The notes under the pieces are model-generated. The model saw only the letters and a list, made by a program, of their open reading frames with translations. It had not been told where the DNA came from and made no database searches. Below are positions 1 to 13,830 of a DNA stretch of 33,272 nt, piece after piece; the first letter of the stretch is position 1, and every line of letters starts with the position of its first letter. Origin of the DNA: Yersinia aldovae ATCC 35236 (GTDB lineage: Bacteria; Pseudomonadota; Gammaproteobacteria; Enterobacterales; Enterobacteriaceae); assembly GCF_000173735.1 (NCBI RefSeq), contig NZ_ACCB01000047.1, forward strand, positions 1 to 33,272. The letters run 5' to 3'. The position numbers and the translations under genes were made by a program.

Positions 1-862
1 TTTCGTGGCCGGGATGTTGTGGCAGAGAAGGATGATACAGCTTTTTCACTAAAGGCTGTTGCTCTAAATAACGGACAATTTCATCTGCGTTACGCTGCTG
101 TTGAGCCATACGCGGTGACAGCGTGCGTAACCCACGTAATAACAAGTAACTGTCAAATGCCGCACCGGTCACGCCGATATTATTCGCCCACCATGCCAGC
201 TCGACAGCCAACTCAGGATCTTTGGCAATCACCGCACCGGCGACCACATCGGAATGACCATTGAGATATTTGGTGCAGGAGTGCACCACCAGATCGGCGC
301 CCAAAGCCAGCGGTTGCTGTAGCGCTGGGCTAAGGAAAGTATTGTCGCAAACCGTTAATGCACCGACCGCATGGGCAGCCTTACAAATCGCGGCAATATC
401 CACCACTCGTAGCAGTGGGTTACTTGGGGTTTCAATCAAAACCAGCTTGGGTTTTTCAGCCAATGCCTGACTTAATGCGACTTCATCACCTTGGTCAACA
501 AACAGAACCCGATAGGCTCCGCGTTTGCTTAAACTGTCGAACAGACGGTAGCTGCCGCCGTAACAGTCATGCGGAGCAACCAGCAGATCGCCGGGTTTAA
601 GGAAGGTGGTACAGACCAAATGAATCGCCGACATCCCGCTGCTGGTCATGACGGCACCCGCTCCCCCTTCCAGTTCCGCCAGTGCACGCTGTACCACATC
701 GCGCGTCGGGTTACCGCGACGAGAATAGTCATGGGCGCGTGGCTGATTAAAATCGATAAAATTATAGGTACTGGAAAGGTGAATCGGGGGGACAACGCAG
801 CCGTATTGCTCGTCATCGTTCAACCCGCTACGCACTGCTATGGTTGCCTGTTTACGCGTCAT
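1..862 (-). CDS. metB: Cystathionine gamma-synthase MetB, 3' end cut by window edge
   Basis: PLP-dependent enzyme of the Cys/Met metabolism family. It joins O-succinylhomoserine and cysteine to give cystathionine in methionine biosynthesis. The reverse strand reads MTRKQATIAVRSGLNDDEQY from the ATG at 862-860, matching the E. coli start exactly. About 287 residues are present, so roughly 100 C-terminal residues of a ~386-aa enzyme lie outside the window. The PLP-lysine motif SCTKYLNGHSD is visible near residue 200, and the YSRRGNPT segment near residue 45-55 is typical of the family. The gene is divergent from metJ across Met boxes, so it is expected to be repressed by MetJ with S-adenosylmethionine. 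Identity is very secure. Confidence 0.96.
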   Translation of the reverse strand, partial: MTRKQATIAVRSGLNDDEQYGCVVPPIHLSSTYNFIDFNQPRAHDYSRRGNPTRDVVQRALAELEGGAGAVMTSSGMSAIHLVCTTFLKPGDLLVAPHDCYGGSYRLFDSLSKRGAYRVLFVDQGDEVALSQALAEKPKLVLIETPSNPLLRVVDIAAICKAAHAVGALTVCDNTFLSPALQQPLALGADLVVHSCTKYLNGHSDVVAGAVIAKDPELAVELAWWANNIGVTGAAFDSYLLLRGLRTLSPRMAQQQRNADEIVRYLEQQPLVKKLYHPSLPQHPGHE

Positions 863-922
863 ATGGATTTCCACCAACCGGATATCGAGAAAATGTTACG
901 CCAGAGTAGACGCACAAATTAC

Positions 923-954
923 GGACGTCAATACATCTGGACATCTAAACTTCT
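923..954. promoter_or_regulatory. Met box array (MetJ operator)
   Basis: Four consecutive 8-mers in perfect register (ggacgtca, atacatct, ggacatct, aaacttct) each match the Met box consensus AGACGTCT at six of eight positions. MetJ dimers bind such tandem boxes cooperatively. The array begins 60 bp upstream of the metB start. A further box-like agacgcac at 908-915 is one base out of register. Confidence 0.8.
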
Positions 955-1221
955 TTGCGTATAGATTGAGCAATGGGATAATAACCGCTAAAATTATAGA
1001 GGTTTTAAATATCCTTATGATGTCAGACAGGTTTCAGTGGTGCTTTGTTTCACCACAAAAGTGGCATAGAAAGGTAATAGCTATCAATAAATAGCAAAAA
1101 AGGTTATTTCAGTGACATTAGTCTAGTAAAATCGACATTTATTTAGTGAGAACAGCGAAGATCGGGCATAATCGGCCGGTTTTCAGAACTTGGTATTTTT
1201 CCGACAAATTTAAGGTGTCCC
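955..1221. other. Remainder of the metB-metJ divergent intergenic region
   Basis: AT-rich spacer that must hold the metJ promoter. No gene, strong hairpin or further clear Met boxes were seen. The metJ ribosome-binding site aaggtg is at its right end. Confidence 0.5.
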
Positions 1222-1539
1222 ATGGCTGAGTGGAACGGCGAGTATGTCAGCCCTTACGCTGAACACGGCAAGAAGAGCGAGCAGGTCAAAAAAATTACGG
1301 TATCCATTCCGCTGAAGGTGTTAAAAATCCTCACCGATGAACGGACTCGCCGTCAGGTAAACAACCTGCGCCACGCAACTAACAGTGAGTTGTTGTGTGA
1401 AGCCTTTTTACATGCATTTACGGGCCAGCCGCTGCCGAATGACGAAGACCTGCGCAAAGAGCGCAGCGATGAAATCCCGGAAGCCGCGAAGATCTTAATG
1501 CGTGAATTGGGTGTTGATCCCGATACCTGGGAATATTGA
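1222..1539 (+). CDS. metJ: Methionine regulon repressor MetJ
   Basis: 105-aa ribbon-helix-helix repressor that uses S-adenosylmethionine as corepressor and binds Met boxes upstream of met genes. Length and sequence match E. coli MetJ almost throughout. The beta-strand [15 protein letters not shown] near residues 22-36 is the DNA-contacting ribbon, and [24 protein letters not shown] is the following helical region. The start ATG at 1222 is preceded by aaggtg. The gene is divergent from metB, so the regulator sits next to its own operator and is probably autoregulated. Confidence 0.98.
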   Translation: MAEWNGEYVSPYAEHGKKSEQVKKITVSIPLKVLKILTDERTRRQVNNLRHATNSELLCEAFLHAFTGQPLPNDEDLRKERSDEIPEAAKILMRELGVDPDTWEY

Positions 1540-1592
1540 TTTCCAGCAACTGATCGGTTCACGGCCCAACGTGGGCCTGAAGAGTAGACATG

Positions 1593-1618
1593 AAAAAAGG
1601 CGCCCAAGGCGCCTTTTT
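1593..1618. terminator. Bidirectional terminator between metJ and rpmE
   Basis: GGCGCC at 1599-1604 and GGCGCC at 1608-1613 pair around a CAA loop. The stem is flanked by six As on the left and five Ts on the right, so it can terminate both convergent genes. Confidence 0.85.
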
Positions 1619-1635
1619 CGTCTGACGGGCAGTAA

Positions 1636-1851
1636 TTACTTCGTAGCACCCGGCACGCTGAAACGCTTGTTGAAGCGGTCAACACGGCCACCGGTCGCAA
1701 CATCACGCTGCTTGCCAGTGTAGAACGGGTGGCATTCGCCGCACACGTCCAGATTCAGGTCATGACCAACAGTAGAGTTGATCTTGATAACATTACCGCA
1801 AGAGCAAGAAGCAGTAACTTGTTCGTATTTAGGGTGGATACCTTGTTTCAT
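1636..1851 (-). CDS. rpmE: 50S ribosomal protein L31, zinc-binding form
   Basis: 71-aa ribosomal protein bL31 located at the subunit bridge region. The start is the ATG at 1851-1849 (protein begins [19 protein letters not shown]), preceded by gaggtttcc; a longer in-frame reading upstream is not needed. The four zinc-ligand cysteines of the Zn form are all present at C16, C18, C37 and C40. The Zn-independent paralog that replaces it in zinc starvation lacks these, so this is the primary copy. It converges on metJ. Confidence 0.97.
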   Translation of the reverse strand: MKQGIHPKYEQVTASCSCGNVIKINSTVGHDLNLDVCGECHPFYTGKQRDVATGGRVDRFNKRFSVPGATK

Positions 1852-1969
1852 GGAAACCTCTATATTAGGCCGTGTCGCTATCCAGCCCTGTTCCGCCAGA
1901 CACCACACGATTAGAAAATAACAAGCGCTGATAAAACAAACAACGGCTGTTAACAGGATTTGATATCAA

Positions 1970-1978
1970 ATTATACCA
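1970..1978 (-). promoter_or_regulatory. Candidate extended -10 promoter for rpmE
   Basis: The reverse strand reads TGGTATAAT, a perfect extended -10 (TGn plus TATAAT), about 120 nt upstream of the rpmE ATG. No good -35 is evident, as is usual for extended -10 promoters. Confidence 0.5.
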
Positions 1979-2081
1979 AAGGCGGCGAATAATACAGAAT
2001 TTGACCAAGCCACGCAATCGAATCCGCACATTTCGCCGCTTGCGGTGTAAACTATTCAATCTTTAATTAGACCGTTTTATT

Positions 2082-2208
2082 TATACCCTAAATAATTCGA
2101 GTTGCGAGAAGGCGGCAAGCGAGTAAATCCTCAGGAGCTTACATAAGTAAGTGACTGGGGTGATTGAGCACAGCCAACACACATGCAGCTTGAAGTATGA
2201 CGGGAATA
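2082..2208. repeat. ERIC element (enterobacterial repetitive intergenic consensus)
   Basis: A 127-bp imperfect palindrome whose centre contains the classic ERIC core aggagcttacataagtaag followed by tgactggggtga, the sequence targeted by ERIC typing primers. Ends are tatacc on the left and gggaata on the right. It ends 15 bp before the priA start codon, so it lies in the priA 5' leader and would be transcribed with it. Confidence 0.9.
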
Positions 2209-2217
2209 TCAGGATAA

Positions 2218-4422
<2,205 letters not shown>

Positions 4423-4639
4423 CCTCCGCCATGCTCTGATATAAAGGTAAGTTATTGTTTGAGCTGTGCCACAAGGCAATCGATTACCCTGCTTTCTGCG
4501 AGCCAGTTCGAAAAAACCTACTTATGTCACACTTTTCATGCAAATTAGGTAACAAATTACCCCCACTATCTGTATAGAATGAGGTAAAGCCTGCATTAAG
4601 CATCGGTGCTGGCCAGGAGCCAGAGCAAGGAGAAAGGCG

Positions 4640-5668
4640 TTGGAACATAAGAAAGAATTTACGATGGCCACCATGAAAGACGTTGCTGAAATGGCCGGTG
4701 TTTCTACTGCAACGGTGTCACGCGCATTAATGAACCCGGAAAAGGTTTCAACGATGACCCGGCAGAAGGTTGAACAGGCTGTACTGGCAGTTGGCTACTC
4801 TCCCCATGCTTTGTCCCGCAATATTAAACGTAACGAATCGCGAACTATTCTGGTCATCGTGCCAGATATCAGTGACCCGTTCTTTGCCGATATCATTCAA
4901 GGCATTGAGTTCGCCGCAGCGCAGCAGGACTATCTGATACTGATTGGCGATTGCGCGCAACAAACTCAGCAAGAACGCACTTTTGTAAATCTGATTATCA
5001 CCAAACAGATAGATGGCATGTTGTTGCTCGGTTCCAATCTGCCTTTTGATGCCAGCAAAGAAGAGCAACGTAATTTGCCGCCGATGGTGATGGCTAATGA
5101 GTTTTCGCCTGAATTAGAATTACCCACCGTCCATATCGATAACCTGACTGCCGCCTTTGAAGCGGTTGATTATCTACACAGATTGGGGCATGAACGAATT
5201 GCGTGTATTGCCGGGCCGGAGAGTTTTCCATTGTGCCAATATCGACTACAAGGGTATATCCAGGCACTACGCCGTAATGGTATTGCGGTTAACAGCGACT
5301 ATATTGTCCGTGGTGATTTCAGCTATGAAGCAGGGGCTGAAACCTTTATTAAACTGATGGCGCAGTCTCCCGCACCCACTGCAATATTTTGTCACAATGA
5401 TGTGATGGCGATAGGCGCTATGTGGCAGGCAAAGAAAATGGGGCTACGCATCCCGCAGGATGTCTCGGTGGTGGGCTTTGACAATCTGAAATTATCGCAA
5501 TATTGCGATCCTCCCTTGACCACCGTGGCACAACCACGTTATGAAATTGGCCGGCAAGCCATGTTACTATTGCTTGAGCAGTTACAAGGGCATCCAGTAC
5601 AAAGTGGTTCCCGCTTATTAAGCACCGAGTTAATCATCAGGGAAAGTACTGCTGCGCCTAAACGCTAG
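4640..5668 (+). CDS. cytR: LacI-family nucleoside catabolism repressor CytR
   Basis: 342-aa LacI/GalR-type regulator. In E. coli it represses nucleoside uptake and catabolism genes together with CRP and is induced by cytidine. The N-terminal helix-turn-helix MKDVAEMAGVSTATVSRAL lies at about residues 12-30, followed by the hinge and a periplasmic-binding-protein-like effector domain (NVKRNESRTILVIVPDI-type junction, PTVHIDNLTAAF). The start is a TTG at 4640 with a strong aaggaga six bases upstream. This gives 342 aa against 341 in E. coli and keeps the short extension before the HTH; an ATG 24 bp further in is possible but less supported. Confidence 0.96.
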   Translation: MEHKKEFTMATMKDVAEMAGVSTATVSRALMNPEKVSTMTRQKVEQAVLAVGYSPHALSRNIKRNESRTILVIVPDISDPFFADIIQGIEFAAAQQDYLILIGDCAQQTQQERTFVNLIITKQIDGMLLLGSNLPFDASKEEQRNLPPMVMANEFSPELELPTVHIDNLTAAFEAVDYLHRLGHERIACIAGPESFPLCQYRLQGYIQALRRNGIAVNSDYIVRGDFSYEAGAETFIKLMAQSPAPTAIFCHNDVMAIGAMWQAKKMGLRIPQDVSVVGFDNLKLSQYCDPPLTTVAQPRYEIGRQAMLLLLEQLQGHPVQSGSRLLSTELIIRESTAAPKR

Positions 5669-5692
5669 GCAAATATTCAGAGGTTCAGTAAC

Positions 5693-5734
5693 ATGACGGA
5701 CTTATTCCATCATTACGACGCAGCGAAACGATAG
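5693..5734 (+). CDS. Possible 13-aa leader peptide upstream of ftsN
   Basis: An ATG at 5693 with agagg about 9 nt upstream opens a 13-codon frame reading MTDLFHHYDAAKR. Its TAG stop at 5732-5734 shares its last G with the GTG start of ftsN (TAGTG). ftsN itself has no good Shine-Dalgarno, so translational coupling is plausible. No homolog is known to me and expression is not shown, so it may be chance. Confidence 0.35.
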   Translation: MTDLFHHYDAAKR

Positions 5735-6615
5735 TGGCACAAAGAGATTATGTAAGCCGAGGGCGCTCAGGAGCGCGGCGCAAAAGCACCAGCCGGAAAA
5801 AAAGCAGTGCTCCAGCAGTATCTAAAACCGTGATAGCACTGGCTGTCGCGCTATTAGTGGTATTTGTTGGTGGCCTCTATTTCATCACCCACAATAAGCC
5901 GGGTGAACTTCCGCTGCTTCCCAGTCATGATCCACGTACCGGTAATGGGTTACCCCCTAAACCGGAAGAACGCTGGCGTTATATTAAAGAACTGGAAAAT
6001 CGCCAGATTGGCGTTCAGACACCCACTGAGCCTTCAGCGGGTGGTGAAGTGAATGCTAAAACACAACTGACCAATGAGCAGCGCCAACTGCTGGAACAGA
6101 TGCAGGCGGATATGCGTCAGCAGCCAACGCAACTGTCAGAGGTGCCGTATAACCAAGGGATGCCAGTACCGCGATCTGCGGTGACTATCAAACCACCGGT
6201 CACAACGATGCAGCAGCAACCGTTAACGCCACCACGTCAGGCACTCACACCGGTGCAACCGCAAACGCAGGTGCCAGTACAGACACCAGCACCAAAACCG
6301 GCACAAGTGCCACGTACAACACCAACTGCACCGGTAACACAGGCGGTTACGCCACCTAAAGCGGCAAAAGAGAAAGAACAAACCCAGCGTTGGATGGTGC
6401 AATGTGGCTCATTCAAGGCTGTTGATCAGGCCGAATCTATTCGAGCGCAGTTAGCATTTGGAGGGATCGAAAGCCGCATTACCTCTGGTGGTGGCTGGAA
6501 TCGCGTGGTGCTCGGCCCCTACAGCACCAAGGCTGCCGCAGATAAAACCTTGCAGCGTTTGAAAAGCGCAGGCCAATCAGGATGCATTCCCCTCGCTGTT
6601 GGGGTTGAAAAGTAG
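5734..6615 (+). CDS. ftsN: Cell division protein FtsN
   Basis: 293-aa bitopic inner-membrane divisome protein that triggers septal peptidoglycan synthesis. Order: basic cytoplasmic N-terminus beginning [13 protein letters not shown] (FtsA-binding), a transmembrane segment at about residues 33-52, the essential periplasmic part ([12 protein letters not shown] and [19 protein letters not shown]), a Pro/Gln/Thr-rich linker, and a C-terminal SPOR domain from about residue 215 (RWMVQCGSF to the end) that binds denuded septal glycan. The start is GTG. The protein is shorter than E. coli FtsN (319 aa), the difference lying in the low-complexity linker. It follows cytR by about 65 bp. Confidence 0.96.
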   Translation: MAQRDYVSRGRSGARRKSTSRKKSSAPAVSKTVIALAVALLVVFVGGLYFITHNKPGELPLLPSHDPRTGNGLPPKPEERWRYIKELENRQIGVQTPTEPSAGGEVNAKTQLTNEQRQLLEQMQADMRQQPTQLSEVPYNQGMPVPRSAVTIKPPVTTMQQQPLTPPRQALTPVQPQTQVPVQTPAPKPAQVPRTTPTAPVTQAVTPPKAAKEKEQTQRWMVQCGSFKAVDQAESIRAQLAFGGIESRITSGGGWNRVVLGPYSTKAAADKTLQRLKSAGQSGCIPLAVGVEK

Positions 6616-6631
6616 CAATCCTCCCCCATTT
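6604..6631 (+). promoter_or_regulatory. Sigma-32 heat-shock promoter for hslVU
   Basis: GTTGAAA at 6604-6610, a 13-nt spacer and CCCCATTT at 6624-6631 match the sigma-32 consensus (CTTGAAA and CCCCATNT) almost perfectly. The -35 lies inside the last codons of ftsN. Confidence 0.85.
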
Positions 6632-6645
6632 ATAAACTCAATATA

Positions 6646-6676
6646 CCCCGTACTGTTTTTTGACAGACAGGCGGGG
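6646..6676 (+). other. hslVU 5' untranslated hairpin
   Basis: CCCCG at 6646-6650 pairs with CGGGG at 6672-6676, and inner CTGT (6653-6656) pairs with ACAG (6663-6666) around a T-rich loop. It lies entirely in the predicted leader. A 5'-leader inverted repeat influencing mRNA stability has been described for E. coli hslVU, so the same role is inferred here. Confidence 0.55.
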
Positions 6677-6706
6677 ACTCATTCAGTCCGCAACGAGGGT
6701 TCGCTC

Positions 6707-7237
6707 GTGACAACAATTGTAAGTGTACGCCGTAATGGTCATGTCGTTATAGGTGGTGATGGCCAGGTCACTCTGGGTAATACCGTAATGAAGGGCAATG
6801 CCAGAAAAGTACGCCGCCTTTATAACAATAAGGTCATTGCCGGTTTTGCTGGCGGTACTGCCGATGCCTTTACCCTGTTTGAGCTATTTGAACGCAAACT
6901 GGAAATGCATCAGGGTCATCTGACTAAAGCTGCGGTTGAGCTAGCCAAAGATTGGCGCACTGACCGCATGTTACGCAAACTTGAAGCTCTGCTAGCCGTG
7001 GCCGATGAAACGGCATCACTTATCATTACCGGTAACGGTGATGTGATTCAGCCTGAGGATGATCTGATTGCTATCGGCTCCGGCGGGCCTTATGCCCAAT
7101 CGGCTGCACGCGCATTGTTAGAAAATACTGATTTAGGTGCCAAAGATATCGTGGAGAAATCTTTGAGCATTGCGGGGGATATCTGTATCTACACCAACCG
7201 CACCCAAACCATCGAAGAATTAACGTATAAAGCGTAA
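6707..7237 (+). CDS. hslV: ATP-dependent protease subunit HslV (ClpQ)
   Basis: 176-aa threonine peptidase (proteasome beta-like) that forms a double hexamer with HslU and degrades misfolded and regulatory proteins in the cytoplasm. The start is the GTG at 6707-6709, seven bases after gaggg; removing the initiator leaves the catalytic threonine first ([19 protein letters not shown]). The length matches E. coli exactly, so the upstream in-frame ATG at 6599 is not the start. Motifs include [14 protein letters not shown] and [12 protein letters not shown]. It forms a heat-shock operon with hslU, 12 bp downstream. Confidence 0.97.
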   Translation: MTTIVSVRRNGHVVIGGDGQVTLGNTVMKGNARKVRRLYNNKVIAGFAGGTADAFTLFELFERKLEMHQGHLTKAAVELAKDWRTDRMLRKLEALLAVADETASLIITGNGDVIQPEDDLIAIGSGGPYAQSAARALLENTDLGAKDIVEKSLSIAGDICIYTNRTQTIEELTYKA

Positions 7238-7249
7238 GGATAGAGTGAC

Positions 7250-8581
7250 ATGTCTGAAATGACCCCACGCGAGATAGTCAGCGAGCTTGATAGCTATATC
7301 ATCGGCCAGGATAAAGCCAAGCGAGCAGTGGCGATCGCCCTGCGCAACCGCTGGCGTCGGATGCAGCTTAACGAAGAGCTGCGCCATGAAGTTACTCCGA
7401 AAAACATTCTGATGATCGGCCCAACCGGTGTAGGTAAAACTGAAATTGCCCGCCGTCTGGCGAAACTGGCCAATGCGCCGTTCATTAAAGTTGAAGCGAC
7501 TAAATTCACCGAAGTGGGCTATGTTGGTAAAGAAGTGGACTCTATCATCCGCGATCTAACCGATGCGGCGATTAAAATGGTGCGTCAGCAGTCAATTGAG
7601 AAAATGCGCTATCGTGCTGAAGAACTGGCCGAAGAACGCATTTTGGATGTGCTGATTCCACCGGCCAAAAATAACTGGGGCCAGGCGGATGAAACACAAG
7701 AGCCATCGGCCACCCGTCAGGCTTTCCGCAAAAAACTGCGTGAAGGTCAGTTGGATGACAAAGAAATTGAAATTGATTTGGCAGCGTCACCGGTAGGGGT
7801 TGAAATCATGGCACCTCCGGGCATGGAAGAGATGACGAACCAGTTGCAATCCATGTTCCAGAATATCGCCGGTCAGAAACAAAAACCGCGGAAAATCAAA
7901 ATCAAAGAAGCCTTCAAACTGCTGATTGAAGAAGAAGCAGCGAAACTGGTTAATCCAGAAGAGCTGAAACAGCAGGCGATTGATGCGGTCGAGCAGCACG
8001 GGATCGTATTTATCGACGAAATCGATAAAATCTGTAAACGCGGTCAGACTTCAGGCCCAGATGTGTCGCGTGAAGGGGTGCAGCGTGACTTGCTGCCACT
8101 GGTGGAGGGGTGTACCGTTTCAACCAAACACGGCATGGTGAAAACTGACCATATTCTGTTTATTGCTTCTGGCGCATTCCAGGTATCCAGCCCGTCAGAC
8201 CTGATTCCAGAGCTGCAAGGTCGTTTGCCGATCCGTGTTGAGTTGCAGGCGCTGACCACCGATGATTTCGAACGCATCTTGACTGAGCCGAGTGCATCAT
8301 TGACCGAGCAGTACAAAGCATTGATGGCGACCGAAGGTGTCACCGTTGATTTTACCCGTGAAGGTATCCGTAAAATCGCTGAAGCCGCATGGCAGGTGAA
8401 CGAAAGCACCGAGAATATCGGCGCACGTCGTTTACATACGGTACTGGAGCGTCTGATGGAAGATATCTCCTATGACGCCAGCGAAAGTAATGGTCAATCC
8501 ATCACTATTGATGCGGAATATGTCGGTAAGCATCTGGATGAGTTGGTAGCAGATGAAGATTTGAGTCGTTTTATCCTATAA
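7250..8581 (+). CDS. hslU: ATPase/unfoldase subunit HslU (ClpY)
   Basis: 443-aa AAA+ unfoldase that feeds substrates into HslV. Length is identical to E. coli. Walker A GPTGVGKT lies near residues 57-64 and Walker B VFIDEIDK near 253-260, with the intermediate (I) domain between them. The pore motif GYVGKEVDS follows TKFTEV, and the sensor-2 arginine motif is in [12 protein letters not shown]. The C-terminus ends in DLSRFIL, the tail that docks into HslV pockets. The ribosome-binding site aagga is present upstream. Cotranscribed with hslV. Confidence 0.98.
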   Translation: MSEMTPREIVSELDSYIIGQDKAKRAVAIALRNRWRRMQLNEELRHEVTPKNILMIGPTGVGKTEIARRLAKLANAPFIKVEATKFTEVGYVGKEVDSIIRDLTDAAIKMVRQQSIEKMRYRAEELAEERILDVLIPPAKNNWGQADETQEPSATRQAFRKKLREGQLDDKEIEIDLAASPVGVEIMAPPGMEEMTNQLQSMFQNIAGQKQKPRKIKIKEAFKLLIEEEAAKLVNPEELKQQAIDAVEQHGIVFIDEIDKICKRGQTSGPDVSREGVQRDLLPLVEGCTVSTKHGMVKTDHILFIASGAFQVSSPSDLIPELQGRLPIRVELQALTTDDFERILTEPSASLTEQYKALMATEGVTVDFTREGIRKIAEAAWQVNESTENIGARRLHTVLERLMEDISYDASESNGQSITIDAEYVGKHLDELVADEDLSRFIL

Positions 8582-8624
8582 TTCGCTTTATATGCCTTTG
8601 CTGGATAAAATGGTTCGCCAATTT

Positions 8625-8660
8625 AAGAGTGGGAGGCATCGCCTCCCACTCTTATTTTTA
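8625..8660 (+). terminator. Terminator after hslU
   Basis: A perfect 13-bp stem, 8625-8637 against 8641-8653, encloses a 3-nt loop and is followed by an AT-rich tract with five Ts. Confidence 0.9.
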
Positions 8661-8722
8661 TTATATGATGGTTTTAACTCGCCGATATGGGCGGCCCAGA
8701 CTCCTATACAATGAAGCAGAAC

Positions 8723-9655
8723 ATGAGCCAATCAACTAATACCCGCTTAACCAGCACCAGCCAGACCCAGGCTTGGCTGGAAAGCCTACGGCCAAAAACA
8801 CTGCCACTGGCCTTTGCCTCTATCGTTACCGGTTCAGCTCTGGCTGTCTGGCTTGATAGTTTTAAACCGGCAGTCGCATTGCTCGCCTTATTAACTGCCG
8901 GACTGTTACAAATTTTGTCCAATCTCGCCAATGATTATGGTGATGCCATTAAGGGCAGTGATACCGAAGAACGTATCGGGCCATTGCGTGGGATGCAGAA
9001 AGGGGTGATTAGCCGTCAACAGATGAAAGTGGCACTGATAATCACCGTAACCCTCACCGTGCTTTCTGGGATAGCACTGATTGGCGTGGCTTGTGAAAAA
9101 CCCAGTGACGTCCTCGGCTTCCTGCTACTCGGATTAATGGCCATTCTCGCAGCCATTACCTATACAGTGGGGAGAAAACCCTATGGCTACATGGGGTTAG
9201 GTGACATCTCGGTATTGGTATTTTTCGGCTGGCTCAGTGTCGCCGGGACTTATTATCTGCAAGCCGGGCATTTCGACAGTATCGTCATGCTACCAGCGAC
9301 CGCCTGTGGTTTACTGGCAACTGCTGTGTTGAATATTAATAATTTGCGCGATATCGAAAATGATAAAGCCAACGGTAAAAATACGCTAGCAGTGCGTTTA
9401 GGCCCGGTAGTCGCACGTTATTATCATGCCCTGCTGATTGTCGCGGCTATCTTCTGCCTGACATTATTCACTATTCTTTATCTGCATAATTGGGCGGGTT
9501 GGCTCTTTATTCTGGCCATTCCCTTGTTGGCCAAACACGTCGGACTGGTATTGCATGACCCCACAGCAACGGGTATGCGCCCAATGCTAGAGCACATGGT
9601 CAAAGCCGCCTTGCTGACCAATATCCTGTTCGCCGTAGGTTTGGTATTCAACTAA
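8723..9655 (+). CDS. menA: 1,4-dihydroxy-2-naphthoate polyprenyltransferase MenA
   Basis: Integral membrane UbiA-family prenyltransferase that attaches the polyprenyl tail to 1,4-dihydroxy-2-naphthoate, giving demethylmenaquinone. The aspartate-rich motif is NLANDYGDAIKGSD and the second is NNLRDIENDKANGKNT. Several hydrophobic helices span the rest. I take the ATG at 8723 (MSQSTNTRL), giving 310 aa against 308 in E. coli. ATGs at 8687 and 8711 are in frame but none of the three has a convincing Shine-Dalgarno. Downstream is rraA, as in E. coli. Confidence 0.95.
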   Translation: MSQSTNTRLTSTSQTQAWLESLRPKTLPLAFASIVTGSALAVWLDSFKPAVALLALLTAGLLQILSNLANDYGDAIKGSDTEERIGPLRGMQKGVISRQQMKVALIITVTLTVLSGIALIGVACEKPSDVLGFLLLGLMAILAAITYTVGRKPYGYMGLGDISVLVFFGWLSVAGTYYLQAGHFDSIVMLPATACGLLATAVLNINNLRDIENDKANGKNTLAVRLGPVVARYYHALLIVAAIFCLTLFTILYLHNWAGWLFILAIPLLAKHVGLVLHDPTATGMRPMLEHMVKAALLTNILFAVGLVFN

Positions 9656-9675
9656 GCCCTGTCCGTTCGCGTTAA

Positions 9676-10281
<606 letters not shown>

Positions 10282-10313
10282 CATCCCTCTGGCTTATAGA
10301 TAATTCCGATTAG

Positions 10314-10341
10314 AAAGGGCGATATTGATATCGCCCTTTTT
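10314..10341 (+). terminator. Terminator after rraA (shared with zapB side)
   Basis: AAAGGGCGATAT at 10314-10325 is self-complementary with ATATCGCCCTTT ending at 10339, followed by Ts. The A-run on the left means it may also stop zapB transcripts. Confidence 0.85.
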
Positions 10342-10416
10342 GCCTTTCGTACTCGAAGTGGCTGCGTGACTAGCGGCTTTCAACAACGTACTGATGATGC
10401 TTTAGCCAACTGGCAC

Positions 10417-10656
10417 TCAGACCTCTTCCATCTTTCCCAACAGTGCCCGCAGACGATCCTGCCACACATGCTGCTCTTGTTTCAGTTGCTCATTTTCGCG
10501 CACTAACGCTTCACGGCCACCAGCAGCATCCTGAACTTCTTGGGACAAGGTGTTATTTTTCTCTTTCAGCTCTTCAATTTCCATCTGTAACAACGTGATG
10601 GTGTCAATCGCCTGCTGAACTTTTACTTCCAATTTCTCAAATACTTCAAATGACAT
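10417..10656 (-). CDS. zapB: Cell division protein ZapB
   Basis: 79-aa cytoplasmic coiled-coil protein that layers on the Z-ring through ZapA and links it to the MatP-bound terminus. The sequence is heptad-rich over almost its whole length ([20 protein letters not shown], then [18 protein letters not shown]) and ends LLGKMEEV, as in E. coli (81 aa). The ATG has aggggacc upstream. Divergent from glpF, as in E. coli. Confidence 0.96.
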   Translation of the reverse strand: MSFEVFEKLEVKVQQAIDTITLLQMEIEELKEKNNTLSQEVQDAAGGREALVRENEQLKQEQHVWQDRLRALLGKMEEV

Positions 10657-11025
10657 TCTTCGGTCCCCTTATGAGTCGCAAGGCGTACATCTTTTGGTCG
10701 CAGCCATCATGATTTACTAAAGTCATTGTATGACCTAAAGCAACAATCGACAGATAAAACTGCAGTGAATACTTATCGCGCTATATATGCATCAAACTCG
10801 TGTAACAAGCGCTATGCTCAACACGTTCCATCGCAAAGGCGACACAGCTTAAGGAAGTGATGCTCTTATTGAACTGATTGTATGTAGCCAGCCCCCCCCT
10901 GTCTAGCGGCATACTGGTACAAACCACACTCTGTAGCAATTTCGTTTCCGTAACTATCAGCAAAAGCCGAAAATCCTCCGCTCCTATCTTTTAGATTTAT
11001 ACATGGATTTAACAACCCAATGGGA
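10657..11025. other. Distal part of the zapB-glpF intergenic region
   Basis: Noncoding stretch between divergent genes. No frame here has a ribosome-binding site or recognisable product, and no strong hairpin was seen. It presumably contains the zapB promoter and the distal part of the glpF control region. Confidence 0.5.
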
Positions 11026-11047
11026 AAACACTGGTCTGATCACACTT
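11026..11047 (+). promoter_or_regulatory. Possible CRP site upstream of glpF
   Basis: The 22-mer matches the right half of the CRP consensus (TCTGATCACACTT) well, but the left half lacks TGTGA. CRP activation is established for E. coli glpFK, so the position is plausible. Confidence 0.3.
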
Positions 11048-11113
11048 TGAAAGTACCTTAATCACTGCAGATAACGCGAAAGCGCTCATTTTTATGACAG
11101 ACCACACACATTT

Positions 11114-11153
11114 TGATTTCGCTATTTCTCGTTTGTGCTCGTTAACGATAAAT
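11114..11153 (+). promoter_or_regulatory. Tandem GlpR operators upstream of glpF
   Basis: The 20-mer at 11134-11153 (tgtgctcgttaacgataaat) is a strong match to the GlpR operator consensus, with a TCGTTAACGA core. An imperfect 20-mer at 11114-11133 abuts it in the same register. Tandem GlpR operators are known upstream of E. coli glpFK; glycerol-3-phosphate relieves repression. Confidence 0.7.
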
Positions 11154-11228
11154 TTACATCACTCCCCTGATTACTTGAGGGGCAAAAATAAGAAATACCC
11201 TATAAATCTCTGTCTGTAGGACACAACT

Positions 11229-13651
<2,423 letters not shown>

Positions 13652-13674
13652 CAGGCCGCCTGTTGTCAGTTCTC

Positions 13675-13712
13675 AAAAAAGCGCCATCGATCCCCCCGAT
13701 GGCGCTTTTTTT
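13675..13712 (+). terminator. Strong terminator between glpK and glpX
   Basis: GCGCCATCG at 13681-13689 pairs with CGATGGCGC at 13697-13705, flanked by six As before and seven Ts after, so it is potentially bidirectional. Confidence 0.92.
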
Positions 13713-13774
13713 ATTAACCCACATAAGCCAAATAACCAGCACCACTAACCTCCTACGACTTCAAGTACGAAGAG

Positions 13775-13783
13775 TGATAGAAT
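13775..13783 (+). promoter_or_regulatory. Candidate extended -10 promoter for glpX
   Basis: TGATAGAAT fits an extended -10 (TGn plus TAGAAT), 47 bp before the glpX ATG and downstream of the glpK terminator. No convincing -35 was found. Confidence 0.45.
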
Positions 13784-13830
13784 TCTCGCCCATATCCAAC
13801 TCCGCCATTGCGCAATCAACAGGTCTAACC

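Noticed and set aside
1-964. Plus-strand frames of 69-131 aa over the metB region
   Set aside because: Antisense shadows; the real gene is metB on the minus strand, open through the window edge.
6599-6706. N-terminal extension of hslV from the ATG at 6599
   Set aside because: It would overlap ftsN and the sigma-32 promoter and would block exposure of the catalytic threonine; the GTG at 6707 fits length and ribosome-binding site.
10781-10963. 60-aa minus-strand frame in the zapB-glpF gap
   Set aside because: Low-complexity composition, no ribosome-binding site, no recognisable product.
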